From assembly GCA_964462685.1 (NCBI GenBank), contig CAYWYR010000002.1:1-64000 (forward strand): a stretch of DNA of 64,000 nucleotides. Reading direction: 5' to 3'. A model generated the notes under the pieces. That model was not told the DNA's origin. It was given only the letters and a program-made list of their open reading frames with translations, and did no database searches. The DNA comes from CAYWYR01 sp964462685. GTDB lineage: Bacteria; Bacteroidota; Ignavibacteria; Kapaibacteriales; UBA2268. How positions within the stretch are numbered: the stretch's first letter is position 1; each line of letters opens with the position of its first letter. Both the position numbers and the translations under genes were made by a program. Positions 19,001 to 27,878 of the stretch are shown one piece after another.

Positions 19001-19717
19001 ATGCCCCTGTTAACAAAATATGGAAAAGATAATGCAACGATAATGATAATCGGAGGTCTGGTTTTCATTGTCGCCGGCTGGCTGTTAGACGTTTTTGTAC
19101 TGTCTCCGGTACTCATTTTAGCTGGTATGATTCTACTGGCCTTTTCTCTTTGGTTTTTCAGAGACCCGGAGAGAATTCTAAACAGCAAAGCTAAAGATGA
19201 TATCAGCTATGTGGTCTCGCCTGCCGATGGTAAAGTGGTTGAGATCGAGGAAGAGATCGAACCGCACTACAGAAAAGAAAAATCTATTAGAATAAGCGTC
19301 TTCCTCTCCCCACTTGACGTACATGTAAACAGAAGCCCTGTATCAGGTACTGTAAATTTTTATGAATACGTTCCGGGTGAGTATCTGGTAGCATATCACC
19401 CCAAATCAAGTGAGCTGAACGAACATAGCAGGGTAGGTGTTGATACTGGTAAGCATAAAGTTTTCTTCAAGCAGATAGTTGGCGTACTGGCCCGAAGAAT
19501 AGTCTGCGAGACAAGAGAAGGTAATAACCTATCGGCTGGTGAACAGTTTGGAATGATGAAATTCGGTTCAAGAATGGATATTTCCATACCTATGGGGAGT
19601 GAATTGCTAATCAAAAAAGGCGATAAAGTAAAAGGTGCGGAATCACTTCTTGCTAAAATGCCGACTGATTCAGAAATTAATATCTCAAAAAATTTAGGCG
19701 GACAAATTGGCTCTTAA
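19001..19717 (+). CDS. psd: Phosphatidylserine decarboxylase (short type)
   Basis: Converts phosphatidylserine to phosphatidylethanolamine at the inner membrane. The 238 residues match the compact class. Two hydrophobic segments occur at about 13-50, then FFRDPERI, VVSPADGKVVEIEE, and the substrate-site IRISVFLSPLDVHVNRSPVSG. Self-cleavage is expected at Gly-Ser in MKFGSRMD, making Ser190 the pyruvoyl group. It is followed with an 11-base overlap by pssA, so two consecutive steps of phospholipid synthesis are co-expressed. Confidence 0.95.
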   Translation: MPLLTKYGKDNATIMIIGGLVFIVAGWLLDVFVLSPVLILAGMILLAFSLWFFRDPERILNSKAKDDISYVVSPADGKVVEIEEEIEPHYRKEKSIRISVFLSPLDVHVNRSPVSGTVNFYEYVPGEYLVAYHPKSSELNEHSRVGVDTGKHKVFFKQIVGVLARRIVCETREGNNLSAGEQFGMMKFGSRMDISIPMGSELLIKKGDKVKGAESLLAKMPTDSEINISKNLGGQIGS

Positions 19718-20507
19718 ACTAAGAACAAGATCTATAGTTCCGAACCTACTTACTCTCGCTAATCTTTTTTCAGGATTTGCGAGTATGATCGCCGCAGCTG
19801 AGGGTGATTATAAAAGAGCGGGCCTTTTCATTCTGGCGGGTGCGTTTTTTGATGCTATTGACGGCATCGCCGCTCGGATAACGAAAGCCGCTTCGGATTT
19901 CGGAGTAGAGCTCGATTCGCTTTGCGATGCTGTCTCATTCGGTGTGGCGCCTTCATTCCTGATGTATCAGGTTTATTTCCATGATTATGGGAATATAGGT
20001 ATGGTAATGGCAGCTTTTCAAGGCCTGATGGGAGTATTGCGACTTGCTCGATTTAATGTAGAGCTTACATCACTGGAAGACAAAGAATATTTCAAAGGTT
20101 TGCCTATCCCAGGCGCAGCACTGCTTATTGTAGCTTTCATACTAACCTATTTTAGCGGTATCCCAGATGAAGGCCTGCTTTTCACAGATTACAGGACTGA
20201 AATCCTAAATGTGATAGCTATCGCTATACCGCTCCTGATGGTATCAAATATAAAGTTTGAGAATTTACCGAGGCCTAACAAACAGAGTTTGAAGTCCCAT
20301 CCCTATCTGATTTCCTATATTCTGATAGGAATCCTGTCAATAATATTGATCGGAACAGAAATGATCTTCCCTCTTTTTGCGATCTTTATTATTTTTGGAA
20401 CTGTTCGACAGTTCTATTTATGGATTCTTTCTAAATCTGACCCGGAACAAGAAGTAGATGTGTCCCAGGAAACTATCGATTCAAACAAAGCACCGTTTGA
20501 GTTTTAA
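19707..20507 (+). CDS. pssA: CDP-diacylglycerol-serine O-phosphatidyltransferase
   Basis: Makes phosphatidylserine from CDP-diacylglycerol and serine, supplying the substrate for the overlapping psd product. The 266 residues form a polytopic CDP-alcohol phosphotransferase. The full signature D-x2-D-G-x2-A-R-x8-G-x3-D-x3-D is visible in DAIDGIAAR ... GVELDSLCD, and the N-terminus VPNLLTLANLFSGFAS is typical. The start is TTG inside the end of psd. The C-terminal 30 residues are hydrophilic. Confidence 0.95.
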   Translation: MALKLRTRSIVPNLLTLANLFSGFASMIAAAEGDYKRAGLFILAGAFFDAIDGIAARITKAASDFGVELDSLCDAVSFGVAPSFLMYQVYFHDYGNIGMVMAAFQGLMGVLRLARFNVELTSLEDKEYFKGLPIPGAALLIVAFILTYFSGIPDEGLLFTDYRTEILNVIAIAIPLLMVSNIKFENLPRPNKQSLKSHPYLISYILIGILSIILIGTEMIFPLFAIFIIFGTVRQFYLWILSKSDPEQEVDVSQETIDSNKAPFEF

Positions 20508-20525
20508 CAATAATTATCTATCGAA

Positions 20526-20783
20526 ATGAAAAAATACAGAACAGCAATTAAAGTCACATTACGCCCCAGCATACTGGATGTGCAGGGCAAAGCAGTAGAG
20601 CACGCTCTGCATTCGCTGGACTACGACATGATGTCGGAAGTAAGGATAGGTAAATACATCGAGCTTGAAATCGAAGCTCAGAATGACGGGCAGGCTGAGG
20701 CTTTTGCACTTGAGGCCAGCAAGAAACTACTTGCTAATCCTGTTATTGAAGACTACCAGGTAGAAATTTTAGATAACGACTAA
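20526..20783 (+). CDS. purS: Phosphoribosylformylglycinamidine synthase subunit PurS
   Basis: Small 85-residue bridging subunit of the three-part FGAM synthase (PurS, PurQ, PurL) of purine synthesis. Family features: KVTLRPSILDVQGKAVEHAL, the VRIGKYIELEIEA strand, and the terminal NPVIEDYQVEIL. It lies 12 bases before purQ; purL is not in the window. PurS-type split enzymes are common in Bacteroidota-related lineages and Gram-positives. Confidence 0.94.
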   Translation: MKKYRTAIKVTLRPSILDVQGKAVEHALHSLDYDMMSEVRIGKYIELEIEAQNDGQAEAFALEASKKLLANPVIEDYQVEILDND

Positions 20784-20795
20784 ACAGGAATAATT

Positions 20796-21479
20796 ATGAA
20801 AGCTGCTGTTGTTGTCTTTCCTGGATCGAACTGCGATCATGACGCATATAATGTATTGAACAACGTATTAGATGTTGATACTTCTTATGTGTGGCATAAA
20901 GATACCGAACTGCCTAAAGGTACTGATCTTGTAATGCTACCCGGCGGATTCTCGTATGGAGATTATCTGAGATGCGGTTCAATCGCCCAGTTCTCCCCTA
21001 TTATGGCCTCTGTGATATCTCACGCGAATAAAGGCGGTTACGTGATGGGGATATGTAACGGTTTTCAGGTACTCACTGAAACCGGACTTCTGCCAGGTAC
21101 ACTTATGGCGAATCAAAACCTTAAGTTTATTTGCCGAGATGTATTTTTGAAAGCAGAAGGTGAATCGAGCTATACTAAAGATTTAGAGAATAACCTCCTG
21201 AGAATCCCTGTAGCTCACGGCGAAGGGAATTTCGTGATTGAGGATGAAGGCCTCAAGAGGCTAGAGGATAAAGGCCAGATAGCCTTCAGGTATGTAGATG
21301 CTACAGGTTCTTTATCAGAAGAGGCTAACTGCAACGGTTCTATGGATAATATTGCCGGTATCACAAACACGGCTGGAAACGTATTAGGTATGATGCCCCA
21401 TCCTGAAAGATATTCAGAATCGGTTCTGGGCGGTGATGACGGGAAAAAAATCTTCCAGTCTTTGATCAGTAACATATAG
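20796..21479 (+). CDS. purQ: Phosphoribosylformylglycinamidine synthase subunit PurQ
   Basis: Class I glutamine amidotransferase subunit that releases ammonia from glutamine for the FGAM synthase. The 227 residues start VVVFPGSNCDHDAY. The nucleophile Cys is in VMGICNGFQVL, PGGFSYGDYLR is the family-specific loop, and the His/Glu of the triad lie in MMPHPERYSE. The stop codon is embedded in the ribosome-binding sequence of tatA (TAGGAG). Confidence 0.96.
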   Translation: MKAAVVVFPGSNCDHDAYNVLNNVLDVDTSYVWHKDTELPKGTDLVMLPGGFSYGDYLRCGSIAQFSPIMASVISHANKGGYVMGICNGFQVLTETGLLPGTLMANQNLKFICRDVFLKAEGESSYTKDLENNLLRIPVAHGEGNFVIEDEGLKRLEDKGQIAFRYVDATGSLSEEANCNGSMDNIAGITNTAGNVLGMMPHPERYSESVLGGDDGKKIFQSLISNI

Positions 21480-21487
21480 GAGTGGCT

Positions 21488-21646
21488 ATGCCGAGTTTAG
21501 GAATGCCTGAGATAATAATGATTGTTGTGATAATAGCGCTTCTTTTTGGAGGTAAAAAAATACCAGAACTTATGCGTGGGCTTGGCAACGGTATTAAGGA
21601 ATTTAAATCCGCTACTAAGGACGAAAAGGAAACTAAGGGCGAATGA
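21488..21646 (+). CDS. tatA: Twin-arginine translocase subunit TatA
   Basis: A 52-residue TatA/E protein, small but clear. An N-terminal helix (about 7-20, PEIIMIVVIIALLF) is followed by the hinge GGKKIPELMRGLGNGIKEF, the amphipathic helix typical of TatA, and a short charged tail. TatA multimers form the pore of the Tat system for folded proteins. AGGAG lies 6-7 bases before the ATG. It sits between purQ and tatB; tatC is not in the window. Confidence 0.92.
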   Translation: MPSLGMPEIIMIVVIIALLFGGKKIPELMRGLGNGIKEFKSATKDEKETKGE

Positions 21647-21650
21647 CTTT

Positions 21651-22082
21651 ATGTTCGACATCGGGCTGGGTGAACTTGTATTTATCTTTATAGTGTTTTT
21701 GGTCCTTTTCGGCCCGAAGAGCCTTCCCGATCTCGCAAGGAAATCTGCCACTGTACTCAATAAGGTAAAAAAAGCCCAGGCTGAGTTCCAGTCTCAGTTC
21801 AATGCGATACAAAACGATATTACCTCTACAATCGAAATCGACAAGTTGGAAGCGGGTATCAAAATTGACGATCTGGACTCCGAAAAGCCTGATTTCCGTG
21901 ATTCTAAAAACCGGAACAGAAAGGTTGAAGTAAAGAATACGGAAAAAAGTAAAGAAAACTCCGTTAATTCTTCTGATAAAGCTATAGATCATACAAATAA
22001 GAACACTACTCCTACAGATAATCCACCATCCACTAAAAAAGAAATTTCGTTACCCGATAACGATATAAAAAATACAGAATAA
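21651..22082 (+). CDS. tatB: Twin-arginine translocase subunit TatB-like
   Basis: A 143-residue protein with a TatB-type N-terminus (MFDIGLGELVFIFIVFLVLF, then GPKSLPDLARKSATVLNKVK). The Glu at position 8 in the membrane helix is characteristic of TatB rather than TatA. The C-terminal 70 residues are charged and of low complexity (Lys, Asn, Asp, Ser). The ATG at 21651 comes 4 bases after the tatA stop; an earlier in-frame ATG lies inside tatA and would put 35 charged residues before the membrane helix, so it is rejected. TatB binds signal peptides with TatC. Confidence 0.88.
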   Translation: MFDIGLGELVFIFIVFLVLFGPKSLPDLARKSATVLNKVKKAQAEFQSQFNAIQNDITSTIEIDKLEAGIKIDDLDSEKPDFRDSKNRNRKVEVKNTEKSKENSVNSSDKAIDHTNKNTTPTDNPPSTKKEISLPDNDIKNTE

Positions 22083-22090
22083 CAACACGA

Positions 22091-23512
22091 ATGAGATCAT
22101 ACCAACAATTCCTTTCTGATTTAAAATCCAACCGTATTACTGCAAAAAAGGAAGTAGAGACTTTTTTGGCAAATATAGAAGTCAAAAAAAACCTCAATGC
22201 ATTTCTTCAACTAGATACTGACTCAGCTCTGGCAAAGGCAGAAGAATCAGACAGGCGCTTCAAAGAAGGAAATCCGAGAAGGTTAGAAGGGCTTGTGGTT
22301 GGAGTCAAGGATAATATTAGCGTTAAAGGCATGAAAATGACTTGTGCCTCTAAAATGCTTGAAGAATTTGAGCCCTTGTATGATGCGACCGTTGTTAAAA
22401 GATTATCCGAAGAAGGTGCTATCGTCATCGGAAAAATCAATATGGATGAATTCGCTATGGGTTCATCTAACGAGACCTCTTTTTTCGGCAACGTTATCAA
22501 CCCTTATGGTGAAAATCTAGTGCCTGGTGGTTCCTCCGGCGGTTCGGCGGTAGCAGTTGCGGCTGATATGTGCCATATAGCTTTAGGATCTGATACTGGA
22601 GGTTCTGTGAGGCAGCCAGCTGCTTTTTGTGGTACGTTCGGCTACAAACCTAGCTACGGCAATTACTCAAGATACGGGCTCGTTTCTTTTGCTTCTTCGT
22701 TGGATTGCATAGGTGTTATTGCTGCATGCGGCACTGACCTTTTAAAAGTAAATGAAGTTATCAGAGGGCGCGACGAGAACGACGCTACTACAACCGATCT
22801 AAAATCAGAGCTGAATGAGCCTAACGAACTGAAAACGATAGGTGTTTTAGCAGATGAAGATATCAAACGAGCATCTACTTTAATCACAGATGAGTACTAT
22901 AGATGTATTGAATCTTTAAAGGCGAGCGGATACGATATTAAGACAATATCTTTATCCAAATCCGATACCTGGATACCTACATATTATTTGATCTCGACTT
23001 CTGAGGCATCATCGAACCTATCAAGGTATGATGGTGTTGCTTATGGCTATAGAGCAAAAGAGTTTACCGATATCACAGATATGGTTACCAAAACCAGATC
23101 TCAGGGTTTTGGGGATGAGGTAAAGAAAAGAATAATGCTCGGTACTTATTCTCTATCCAGTGGGTATTACGATGCATTCTTTAAAAAAGCACAAAAATCC
23201 AGAAGATTGATAGCAGAGGATTATGAAAGGGTATTCGAGGAAGTTGATCTTATATTCCTACCTACTACTCCGACTGTTCCTTTCGGCATCGGGCAAAAGA
23301 TCAACGATCCTATAGCGATGTATTTATCGGACTTTTATACAGCTTCGGCCAATCTTGCTGGTATTCCGGCAATAAACGTACCTATCGGCCTTACTGAAAA
23401 CGGTGTTCCTATTGGAATGCAGATTCAGTCAAAGGTTGGTGATGACGATTTTCTTTTGAAAGTAGCTGATGACTTTGCAGGTATTTGTACCAACAGCACT
23501 GTTTCGCTATAA
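22091..23512 (+). CDS. gatA: Asp-tRNA(Asn)/Glu-tRNA(Gln) amidotransferase subunit A
   Basis: Amidase subunit of GatCAB, which corrects Glu-tRNA(Gln) and Asp-tRNA(Asn). The 473 residues show the amidase triad: Lys in VGVKDNI, cis-Ser in GGSSGGSAVAVAA, and nucleophile Ser in LGSDTGGSVRQPAAFCG. The C-terminus contains NLAGIPAINVPIG and GVPIGMQI, typical of GatA. gatB and gatC are not in the window. Eight bases separate it from tatB, so it is probably the last gene of the psd-to-gatA unit; it nearly touches the convergent next gene. Confidence 0.95.
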   Translation: MRSYQQFLSDLKSNRITAKKEVETFLANIEVKKNLNAFLQLDTDSALAKAEESDRRFKEGNPRRLEGLVVGVKDNISVKGMKMTCASKMLEEFEPLYDATVVKRLSEEGAIVIGKINMDEFAMGSSNETSFFGNVINPYGENLVPGGSSGGSAVAVAADMCHIALGSDTGGSVRQPAAFCGTFGYKPSYGNYSRYGLVSFASSLDCIGVIAACGTDLLKVNEVIRGRDENDATTTDLKSELNEPNELKTIGVLADEDIKRASTLITDEYYRCIESLKASGYDIKTISLSKSDTWIPTYYLISTSEASSNLSRYDGVAYGYRAKEFTDITDMVTKTRSQGFGDEVKKRIMLGTYSLSSGYYDAFFKKAQKSRRLIAEDYERVFEEVDLIFLPTTPTVPFGIGQKINDPIAMYLSDFYTASANLAGIPAINVPIGLTENGVPIGMQIQSKVGDDDFLLKVADDFAGICTNSTVSL

Positions 23513-23516
23513 AAAT

Positions 23517-24233
23517 TTAATTTACCAGCTTGGCTTTGAGTGTATCAACCATTCTCTGTTTTTGAGAGATTCTTATATCTAAAAGCAGAATCTGGTTCAG
23601 GAAAGTATTTCTCCTGTTTCTGATCCAGTTTTCATCATTTAAGAGCGTTTCGTAACAGAAAGGTTCCTGGCTTTTCAGCTTCTTTATTCTGCCACGATAG
23701 TATTCAATATCAGACTTTAATTTAGATATCTTCTTATTATGAGATAGTCTACCGTCATTTATAAGTATCTGGTGAAATGACTCTAATCTCTTAACATCGT
23801 TTTTAGATTTCGCATCACTGACCTGATGCCAGAACTCACGAGTATTAAGATTGTTTTGGCTTACATCTGGATGAAGTACTTTTACTAAGTCTTTATAAAG
23901 TTTTGAAAGAACATCTTCCTCAAAATCTTTATCATCCTCGACCACAGCAGTGTCATACCAGATATCACTTTTATGTGTATTATTAAAATTAAAATCGGTT
24001 AGAATCTTATTTTTGAGATTCTCTTCTTTTAAATCTTGGCTGTGTAGCTTTGTCTCTTTTTCAAAAAGCAGGTCTTCTAAATCTCCAAATAGAAGGTTAT
24101 ATCTGTTCCAGAGCTCGGGTTCTGCAAACTCCCGCATATAGTATATCGCATTCAAAAGATCGGCCAATTGCTTTTCTAATTCTTCAACCGATTCACCGGT
24201 TTTTAAGCTTTTATCAAATTTAAGATTTCCCAT
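23517..24233 (-). CDS. J-domain-like protein of unknown role
   Basis: A 238-residue, very charged, helical protein without signal peptide. The central part (about 110-155) resembles a J domain: helix II LYKDLVKVLHPD contains the diagnostic HPD tripeptide, followed by a helix with FWHQVSDAKSKND. The N-terminal (about 15-65) and C-terminal (about 165-238) thirds are likely coiled coils. No Gly/Phe region or zinc fingers are present, so it is not a classical DnaJ. It may be a specialised co-chaperone that activates DnaK. Convergent with gatA, 4 bases apart. Ordinary ATG with no clear ribosome site. Confidence 0.6.
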   Translation of the reverse strand: MGNLKFDKSLKTGESVEELEKQLADLLNAIYYMREFAEPELWNRYNLLFGDLEDLLFEKETKLHSQDLKEENLKNKILTDFNFNNTHKSDIWYDTAVVEDDKDFEEDVLSKLYKDLVKVLHPDVSQNNLNTREFWHQVSDAKSKNDVKRLESFHQILINDGRLSHNKKISKLKSDIEYYRGRIKKLKSQEPFCYETLLNDENWIRNRRNTFLNQILLLDIRISQKQRMVDTLKAKLVN

Positions 24234-24321
24234 GTATTTTAATGCATAAATCTTATGCCGAAATATGGGAGGATATAGCTAAACAATGCTAAACCATTGA
24301 CTTGCATAGACTTAAGCGATA

Positions 24322-26310
24322 CTATCGATATTTCATGTTGCCAATTATCATTTCAGTAATGGCTAATAATATTGCCAGTATGATGAATATTTGCCAGATT
24401 TCTTTCTGCCCTGCTACCCCTGACAAATAATCAGAAATATTGGTTTCACTATCTATGATAGTATAATTTTCGGGGAAATCTTCCGAGGAGAAATCCAATT
24501 CGGATTCTATTGGATTGTGTGTTACCGTAAATGTAGTAACTACATTGTCACTGTTATCATAAACCGTGTAGTTGCCTACTTCATCTATTTTATCAATCTC
24601 AATATAACCTGTAGAGCCATAGCTTGTAACTGGCAGACTGATAGATACTTCATTATCATCAGTCACATTCAATATATCGTATGATAGTGGTACTTCCAAT
24701 ATCAACTTGCTGTCAACACTGAAAACATTTGGATTGGGTTCGATACCTGATAGATACAGAATTGATCGGTATATGTAAGGTGCGAAGATTTTGGTAACGG
24801 GAAAATCACTGTAAGCCATATCAGAAGAAACGCCAACAAATATTGATCTAAGGTTTTGCTCTCTATCGCTGTAAGATGTAAATAATGGGTAGCCACCAGC
24901 GCGTACATAGCTATCGCCACCGCTAACTGCTAATATTTTACTTATTGAAAGATCCTGGATTGAACCCGTTTTCTCGCTATATATATTTGCAAGAGAAGGG
25001 TGGTTATCATCAATTACTACGCTTGATATATCTTCATCGATATCATTCCATGTAGGAGATACGAAACCCAGTGAACTGATAAAATTGCTAAAACGGTCAC
25101 TTGTTTCCGTAGGGGCAAAAATTAGTGCCGGTATTCCTTGGCCAATGTATTCCCTAGCAAGATTCAAAGTATTGCTGTCGAATGCTCCACTGGTTATCAC
25201 TAATAGGCCATAGCCGGAAATGTCCTCTGAGTTGAAGGTCGTATTAGTTAAATAACTGACATCTGCATCTGGAATGCTAGCAAGGAGGCTTTGAAGATAC
25301 TGCCAAGAATCATTTGTACCTAGAACTGCTATCCTTGGGAAGGGGGGTGCGCTGAAAGATAAATAGTTGATGTTATCATTATGAATCATATCTTTTTCCA
25401 GTTCAGCAGATAAGCTGATCAGACCAGATGACGGTACAGTAACCTGAAATGTAACTGCTATACTTTGTCCAGGTTCTATATCGAAAGTCTGATTACCTGA
25501 TATCTGTTCATCTAGAGATAGCTGGACTGTTCTTCCTGTTTCCGATGTGTTACCTGTATTTGAAATGAAAACGGATACATTTACCTCGCCATTTGGTATA
25601 ATCAGATCAGTGTCTAAGATAATACTGTCAATAGCGAGATTATTTATATCCTTCGGCAACCTACCTGACAAATCGTAATTGAAAAGAGTATTGACCGTAC
25701 CGAGCGGCTTATTTATAGTTTGATTATCAGAGAGTAAAAAGATATTTCTACTCGCGTAGGAAGCTTTATCAAAAAGCCTTTCTATACTATTATCGATTAA
25801 ATCAGTGTTCAATACCCCTTTGGATAAAGCTGTTCTGTCGATATCATCATATAAAATGGATTTATCAGAGGCAAACTGTGCTGTGTTGAAAGCATCAGCA
25901 GAAAGGACTACTGCCTCACTCTGCGGAGGCAAGGCATCAAGAATATCTTTAGCCTTATTTTTTGCAGTGGAAAGCGCGTCCCCTTTACCAGTAGGTAATT
26001 CCATTGAGTAAGAATTATCTAATATTATGATATTGGAGGAAGGTTGAAGATCACCTGTCAATGCAAGATCGCTTTCAACAACCGGCCTGGAAAACGCGAA
26101 TATGATACACCCGATTATAAGCATCCTGAGTATTAAGAGGATAAGATTCCGGATCTTAACATTTCGGATATTACTTTTTTTAAGCTCCTCCAAAAATCTA
26201 TTGCTGGAGAATTCAACCTGTTTATTTCTCCTTAGATTTATCAAATGGAGAATCAAAGGAATTGAAGCGGCAAAAAGCCCGAAAAGTATTGCTGGGTTTA
26301 GGAATTGCAT
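24322..26310 (-). CDS. BatA-type VWA membrane protein
   Basis: A 662-residue inner-membrane protein. The N-terminus is a BatA_N double-membrane domain (FLNPAILFGLFAASIPLILH, LRRNKQVEFSS, then a second helix at about 57-75 followed by SRPVVES). A von Willebrand A-like domain follows, with the MIDAS motif D-x-S-x-S in IILDNSYSM. A beta-rich middle region with CARDB-like character (VNVSVFISNTGNTSETGR) leads to a glutamine-amidotransferase-like segment and a final membrane helix (about 635-655). Large BatA-domain proteins of this plan are common in Bacteroidota and usually lie near MoxR/DUF58 genes, which are absent here. Function unknown. Confidence 0.8.
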   Translation of the reverse strand: MQFLNPAILFGLFAASIPLILHLINLRRNKQVEFSSNRFLEELKKSNIRNVKIRNLILLILRMLIIGCIIFAFSRPVVESDLALTGDLQPSSNIIILDNSYSMELPTGKGDALSTAKNKAKDILDALPPQSEAVVLSADAFNTAQFASDKSILYDDIDRTALSKGVLNTDLIDNSIERLFDKASYASRNIFLLSDNQTINKPLGTVNTLFNYDLSGRLPKDINNLAIDSIILDTDLIIPNGEVNVSVFISNTGNTSETGRTVQLSLDEQISGNQTFDIEPGQSIAVTFQVTVPSSGLISLSAELEKDMIHNDNINYLSFSAPPFPRIAVLGTNDSWQYLQSLLASIPDADVSYLTNTTFNSEDISGYGLLVITSGAFDSNTLNLAREYIGQGIPALIFAPTETSDRFSNFISSLGFVSPTWNDIDEDISSVVIDDNHPSLANIYSEKTGSIQDLSISKILAVSGGDSYVRAGGYPLFTSYSDREQNLRSIFVGVSSDMAYSDFPVTKIFAPYIYRSILYLSGIEPNPNVFSVDSKLILEVPLSYDILNVTDDNEVSISLPVTSYGSTGYIEIDKIDEVGNYTVYDNSDNVVTTFTVTHNPIESELDFSSEDFPENYTIIDSETNISDYLSGVAGQKEIWQIFIILAILLAITEMIIGNMKYR

Positions 26311-26330
26311 TAATTCTAAGACGATATAAA

Positions 26331-26377
26331 CAAAAAAAGTTACCTATACGCAGTACTAAAACCGGATATAGGTAACT
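26331..26377 (-). terminator. Rho-independent terminator after the small secreted protein
   Basis: A perfect 11-bp stem (AGTTACCTATA at 26338-26348 with TATAGGTAACT at 26367-26377) has an 18-base loop. It is followed in the minus direction by seven T residues. It separates the secreted-protein gene from the BatA/VWA gene, so these are separate transcripts unless readthrough occurs. Confidence 0.82.
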
Positions 26378-26400
26378 CCTAAAAAACTGATTGTCAAAGA

Positions 26401-26898
26401 TTAATCTACTTCGTAGAAAAAATTCTCTGTTTGATCATCATAGAGGATATTTGTAATAATCCATCCTTTATCAGGTGACCTGTAGTATGTAAAAACCCAT
26501 CGCATAGGATTTCTTGTATGAAGTGAAAGAAATTTCACTCTGAAATAAGATGAAGTTGCGATTTCCACAGATACTGGCTCATAATCGAACATATTGCCAT
26601 AGAGTTCTACTGAATACTCTGTTTTTTCTACAAGTGAACTCAGACTCTTTGTTTTTCTTTTGATTGGGCTGTTTTCAAGCAACCTATCGTAACCTTTCTC
26701 AATATCGCCTTTGATCAAGTCCTGAAAGAAAAGAGCCATATTCTCTTTAATTGCCATAGGCAGATCCTTGTAGGACTTCTCTTGCTGGGTTCCGGATTGA
26801 ATTGGGGTACCGCTACCACTCATAAGGCCTGTACCGTCCTGGCTCTTTGATGTGATAACTAAAGATAGCAGTAGCATTGTAGAAAGAAAGGCTTTCAT
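26401..26898 (-). CDS. Small secreted protein, possibly NTF2-like
   Basis: A 165-residue protein from ATG 26898, which gives a canonical signal peptide (MKAFLSTMLLLSLVITSKSQ); an upstream in-frame ATG at 26916 would add six residues. The mature part begins with a Gly/Ser/Thr-rich linker, followed by helices (MALFFQDLIKGDIEKGYDRLL) and then strands ending WVFTYYRSPDKGWIITNILYDD. That layout, helices followed by an antiparallel sheet with W-x-I-x-N-I, is reminiscent of NTF2/DUF3887-like folds. I do not recognise the family. It is probably periplasmic and is flanked by a downstream terminator. Confidence 0.6.
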   Translation of the reverse strand: MKAFLSTMLLLSLVITSKSQDGTGLMSGSGTPIQSGTQQEKSYKDLPMAIKENMALFFQDLIKGDIEKGYDRLLENSPIKRKTKSLSSLVEKTEYSVELYGNMFDYEPVSVEIATSSYFRVKFLSLHTRNPMRWVFTYYRSPDKGWIITNILYDDQTENFFYEVD

Positions 26899-26985
26899 CG
26901 AAGTAATGTAGTTCATTATTGATAGTAACAAGTATATAATATAATCATTTAGAATTTATGTATATCTAAGTATTATGCTTTTCAA

Positions 26986-27831
26986 CTAAATTAGTTTAGT
27001 CATTTTCTTCAGAGCTTGGACTTCTTTGAAGTTTAAATACCGATACTCCCCTCTTTTCATACCACGATTCGATAGGCCCGCAAATACTTTGCGGTCAAGC
27101 TTCACTACCTCATAACCGAACTTTGCGAATATCCTTTTTACCTCATGGTTTTTTCCTTCGGTCATAGTCATTTCGATGCGGGTTCGGTCTTTAGGGTCTA
27201 TAAAGATATGGCAAGGAGCTGTTTTACCGTCTTCTAACTCTACTCCTCTGACAATCTCTTCAGCGTGTTTGCTATCAAGAGACTTATCAAGGCCTACTAT
27301 GTACAATCTTTCAATCTCGCTGGAAGGGTGAGTCAGTTTGTTTGCCAGATCACCGTCATTAGTTATAAGGAGCACACCGGTTGTATTCCTATCCAATCTA
27401 CCTACAGGAAAGAGTCGTTCATGATTCTTCACAATATCCATTACAGTTTTGCGGCCTTTTTCATCAGTAACAGTAGATATAGCGTTCTTCGGTTTATTCA
27501 AAAGGATATAAACATTTCTTCTTCTGTATGAAATAGGATCGCCGGCTACAGTAACCTCATCGGAATGATTGATTTTAGTACCTAGTTCGGTAACGGTTTT
27601 ACCATTTACTTTTACCATTCCCTTTTCAATAAGCTCATCGGCTTTTCTACGGGAGCATTTACCGGAGTCAGCTATATACTTGTTCAGTCTGATTTCTTGA
27701 TCGGTACTAGAGCGGTTATTCTGGTTTTTGCCTGCGTCGTTTCTTTTGACATTTGGCTTTGAAGCCGTGTTCTTTTTTATTCTAAGATTAGAATGCCGAC
27801 TTTTGTTTCTATGATTTTGTTTTCTTTCCAT
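26986..27831 (-). CDS. rluB: RluB-type 23S rRNA pseudouridine synthase
   Basis: A 281-residue enzyme of the RsuA/RluB/RluE group. A basic, Asn-rich tail (about 1-45) precedes an S4 RNA-binding domain (IRLNKYIADSGKCSRRKADE ... KGMVKVNGKTV). The catalytic domain carries PVGRLDRNTTGVLLITNDG with the catalytic Asp, and later VKRIFAKFGYEVVKLDR. It probably modifies U2605-equivalent 23S rRNA; the choice of rluB over rsuA rests on the S4 domain and general likeness. The N-terminal basic extension is frequent in Bacteroidota homologues. Confidence 0.85.
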   Translation of the reverse strand: MERKQNHRNKSRHSNLRIKKNTASKPNVKRNDAGKNQNNRSSTDQEIRLNKYIADSGKCSRRKADELIEKGMVKVNGKTVTELGTKINHSDEVTVAGDPISYRRRNVYILLNKPKNAISTVTDEKGRKTVMDIVKNHERLFPVGRLDRNTTGVLLITNDGDLANKLTHPSSEIERLYIVGLDKSLDSKHAEEIVRGVELEDGKTAPCHIFIDPKDRTRIEMTMTEGKNHEVKRIFAKFGYEVVKLDRKVFAGLSNRGMKRGEYRYLNFKEVQALKKMTKLI

Positions 27832-27878
27832 ATTCTAAATTATCCAACTTATTCCCATTTACCCAGCTTTGGATATTA

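Noticed and set aside
21546..21650. Longer start for tatB inside tatA
   Set aside because: It would place 35 charged residues in front of the TatB membrane helix; the ATG at 21651 gives the family N-terminus.
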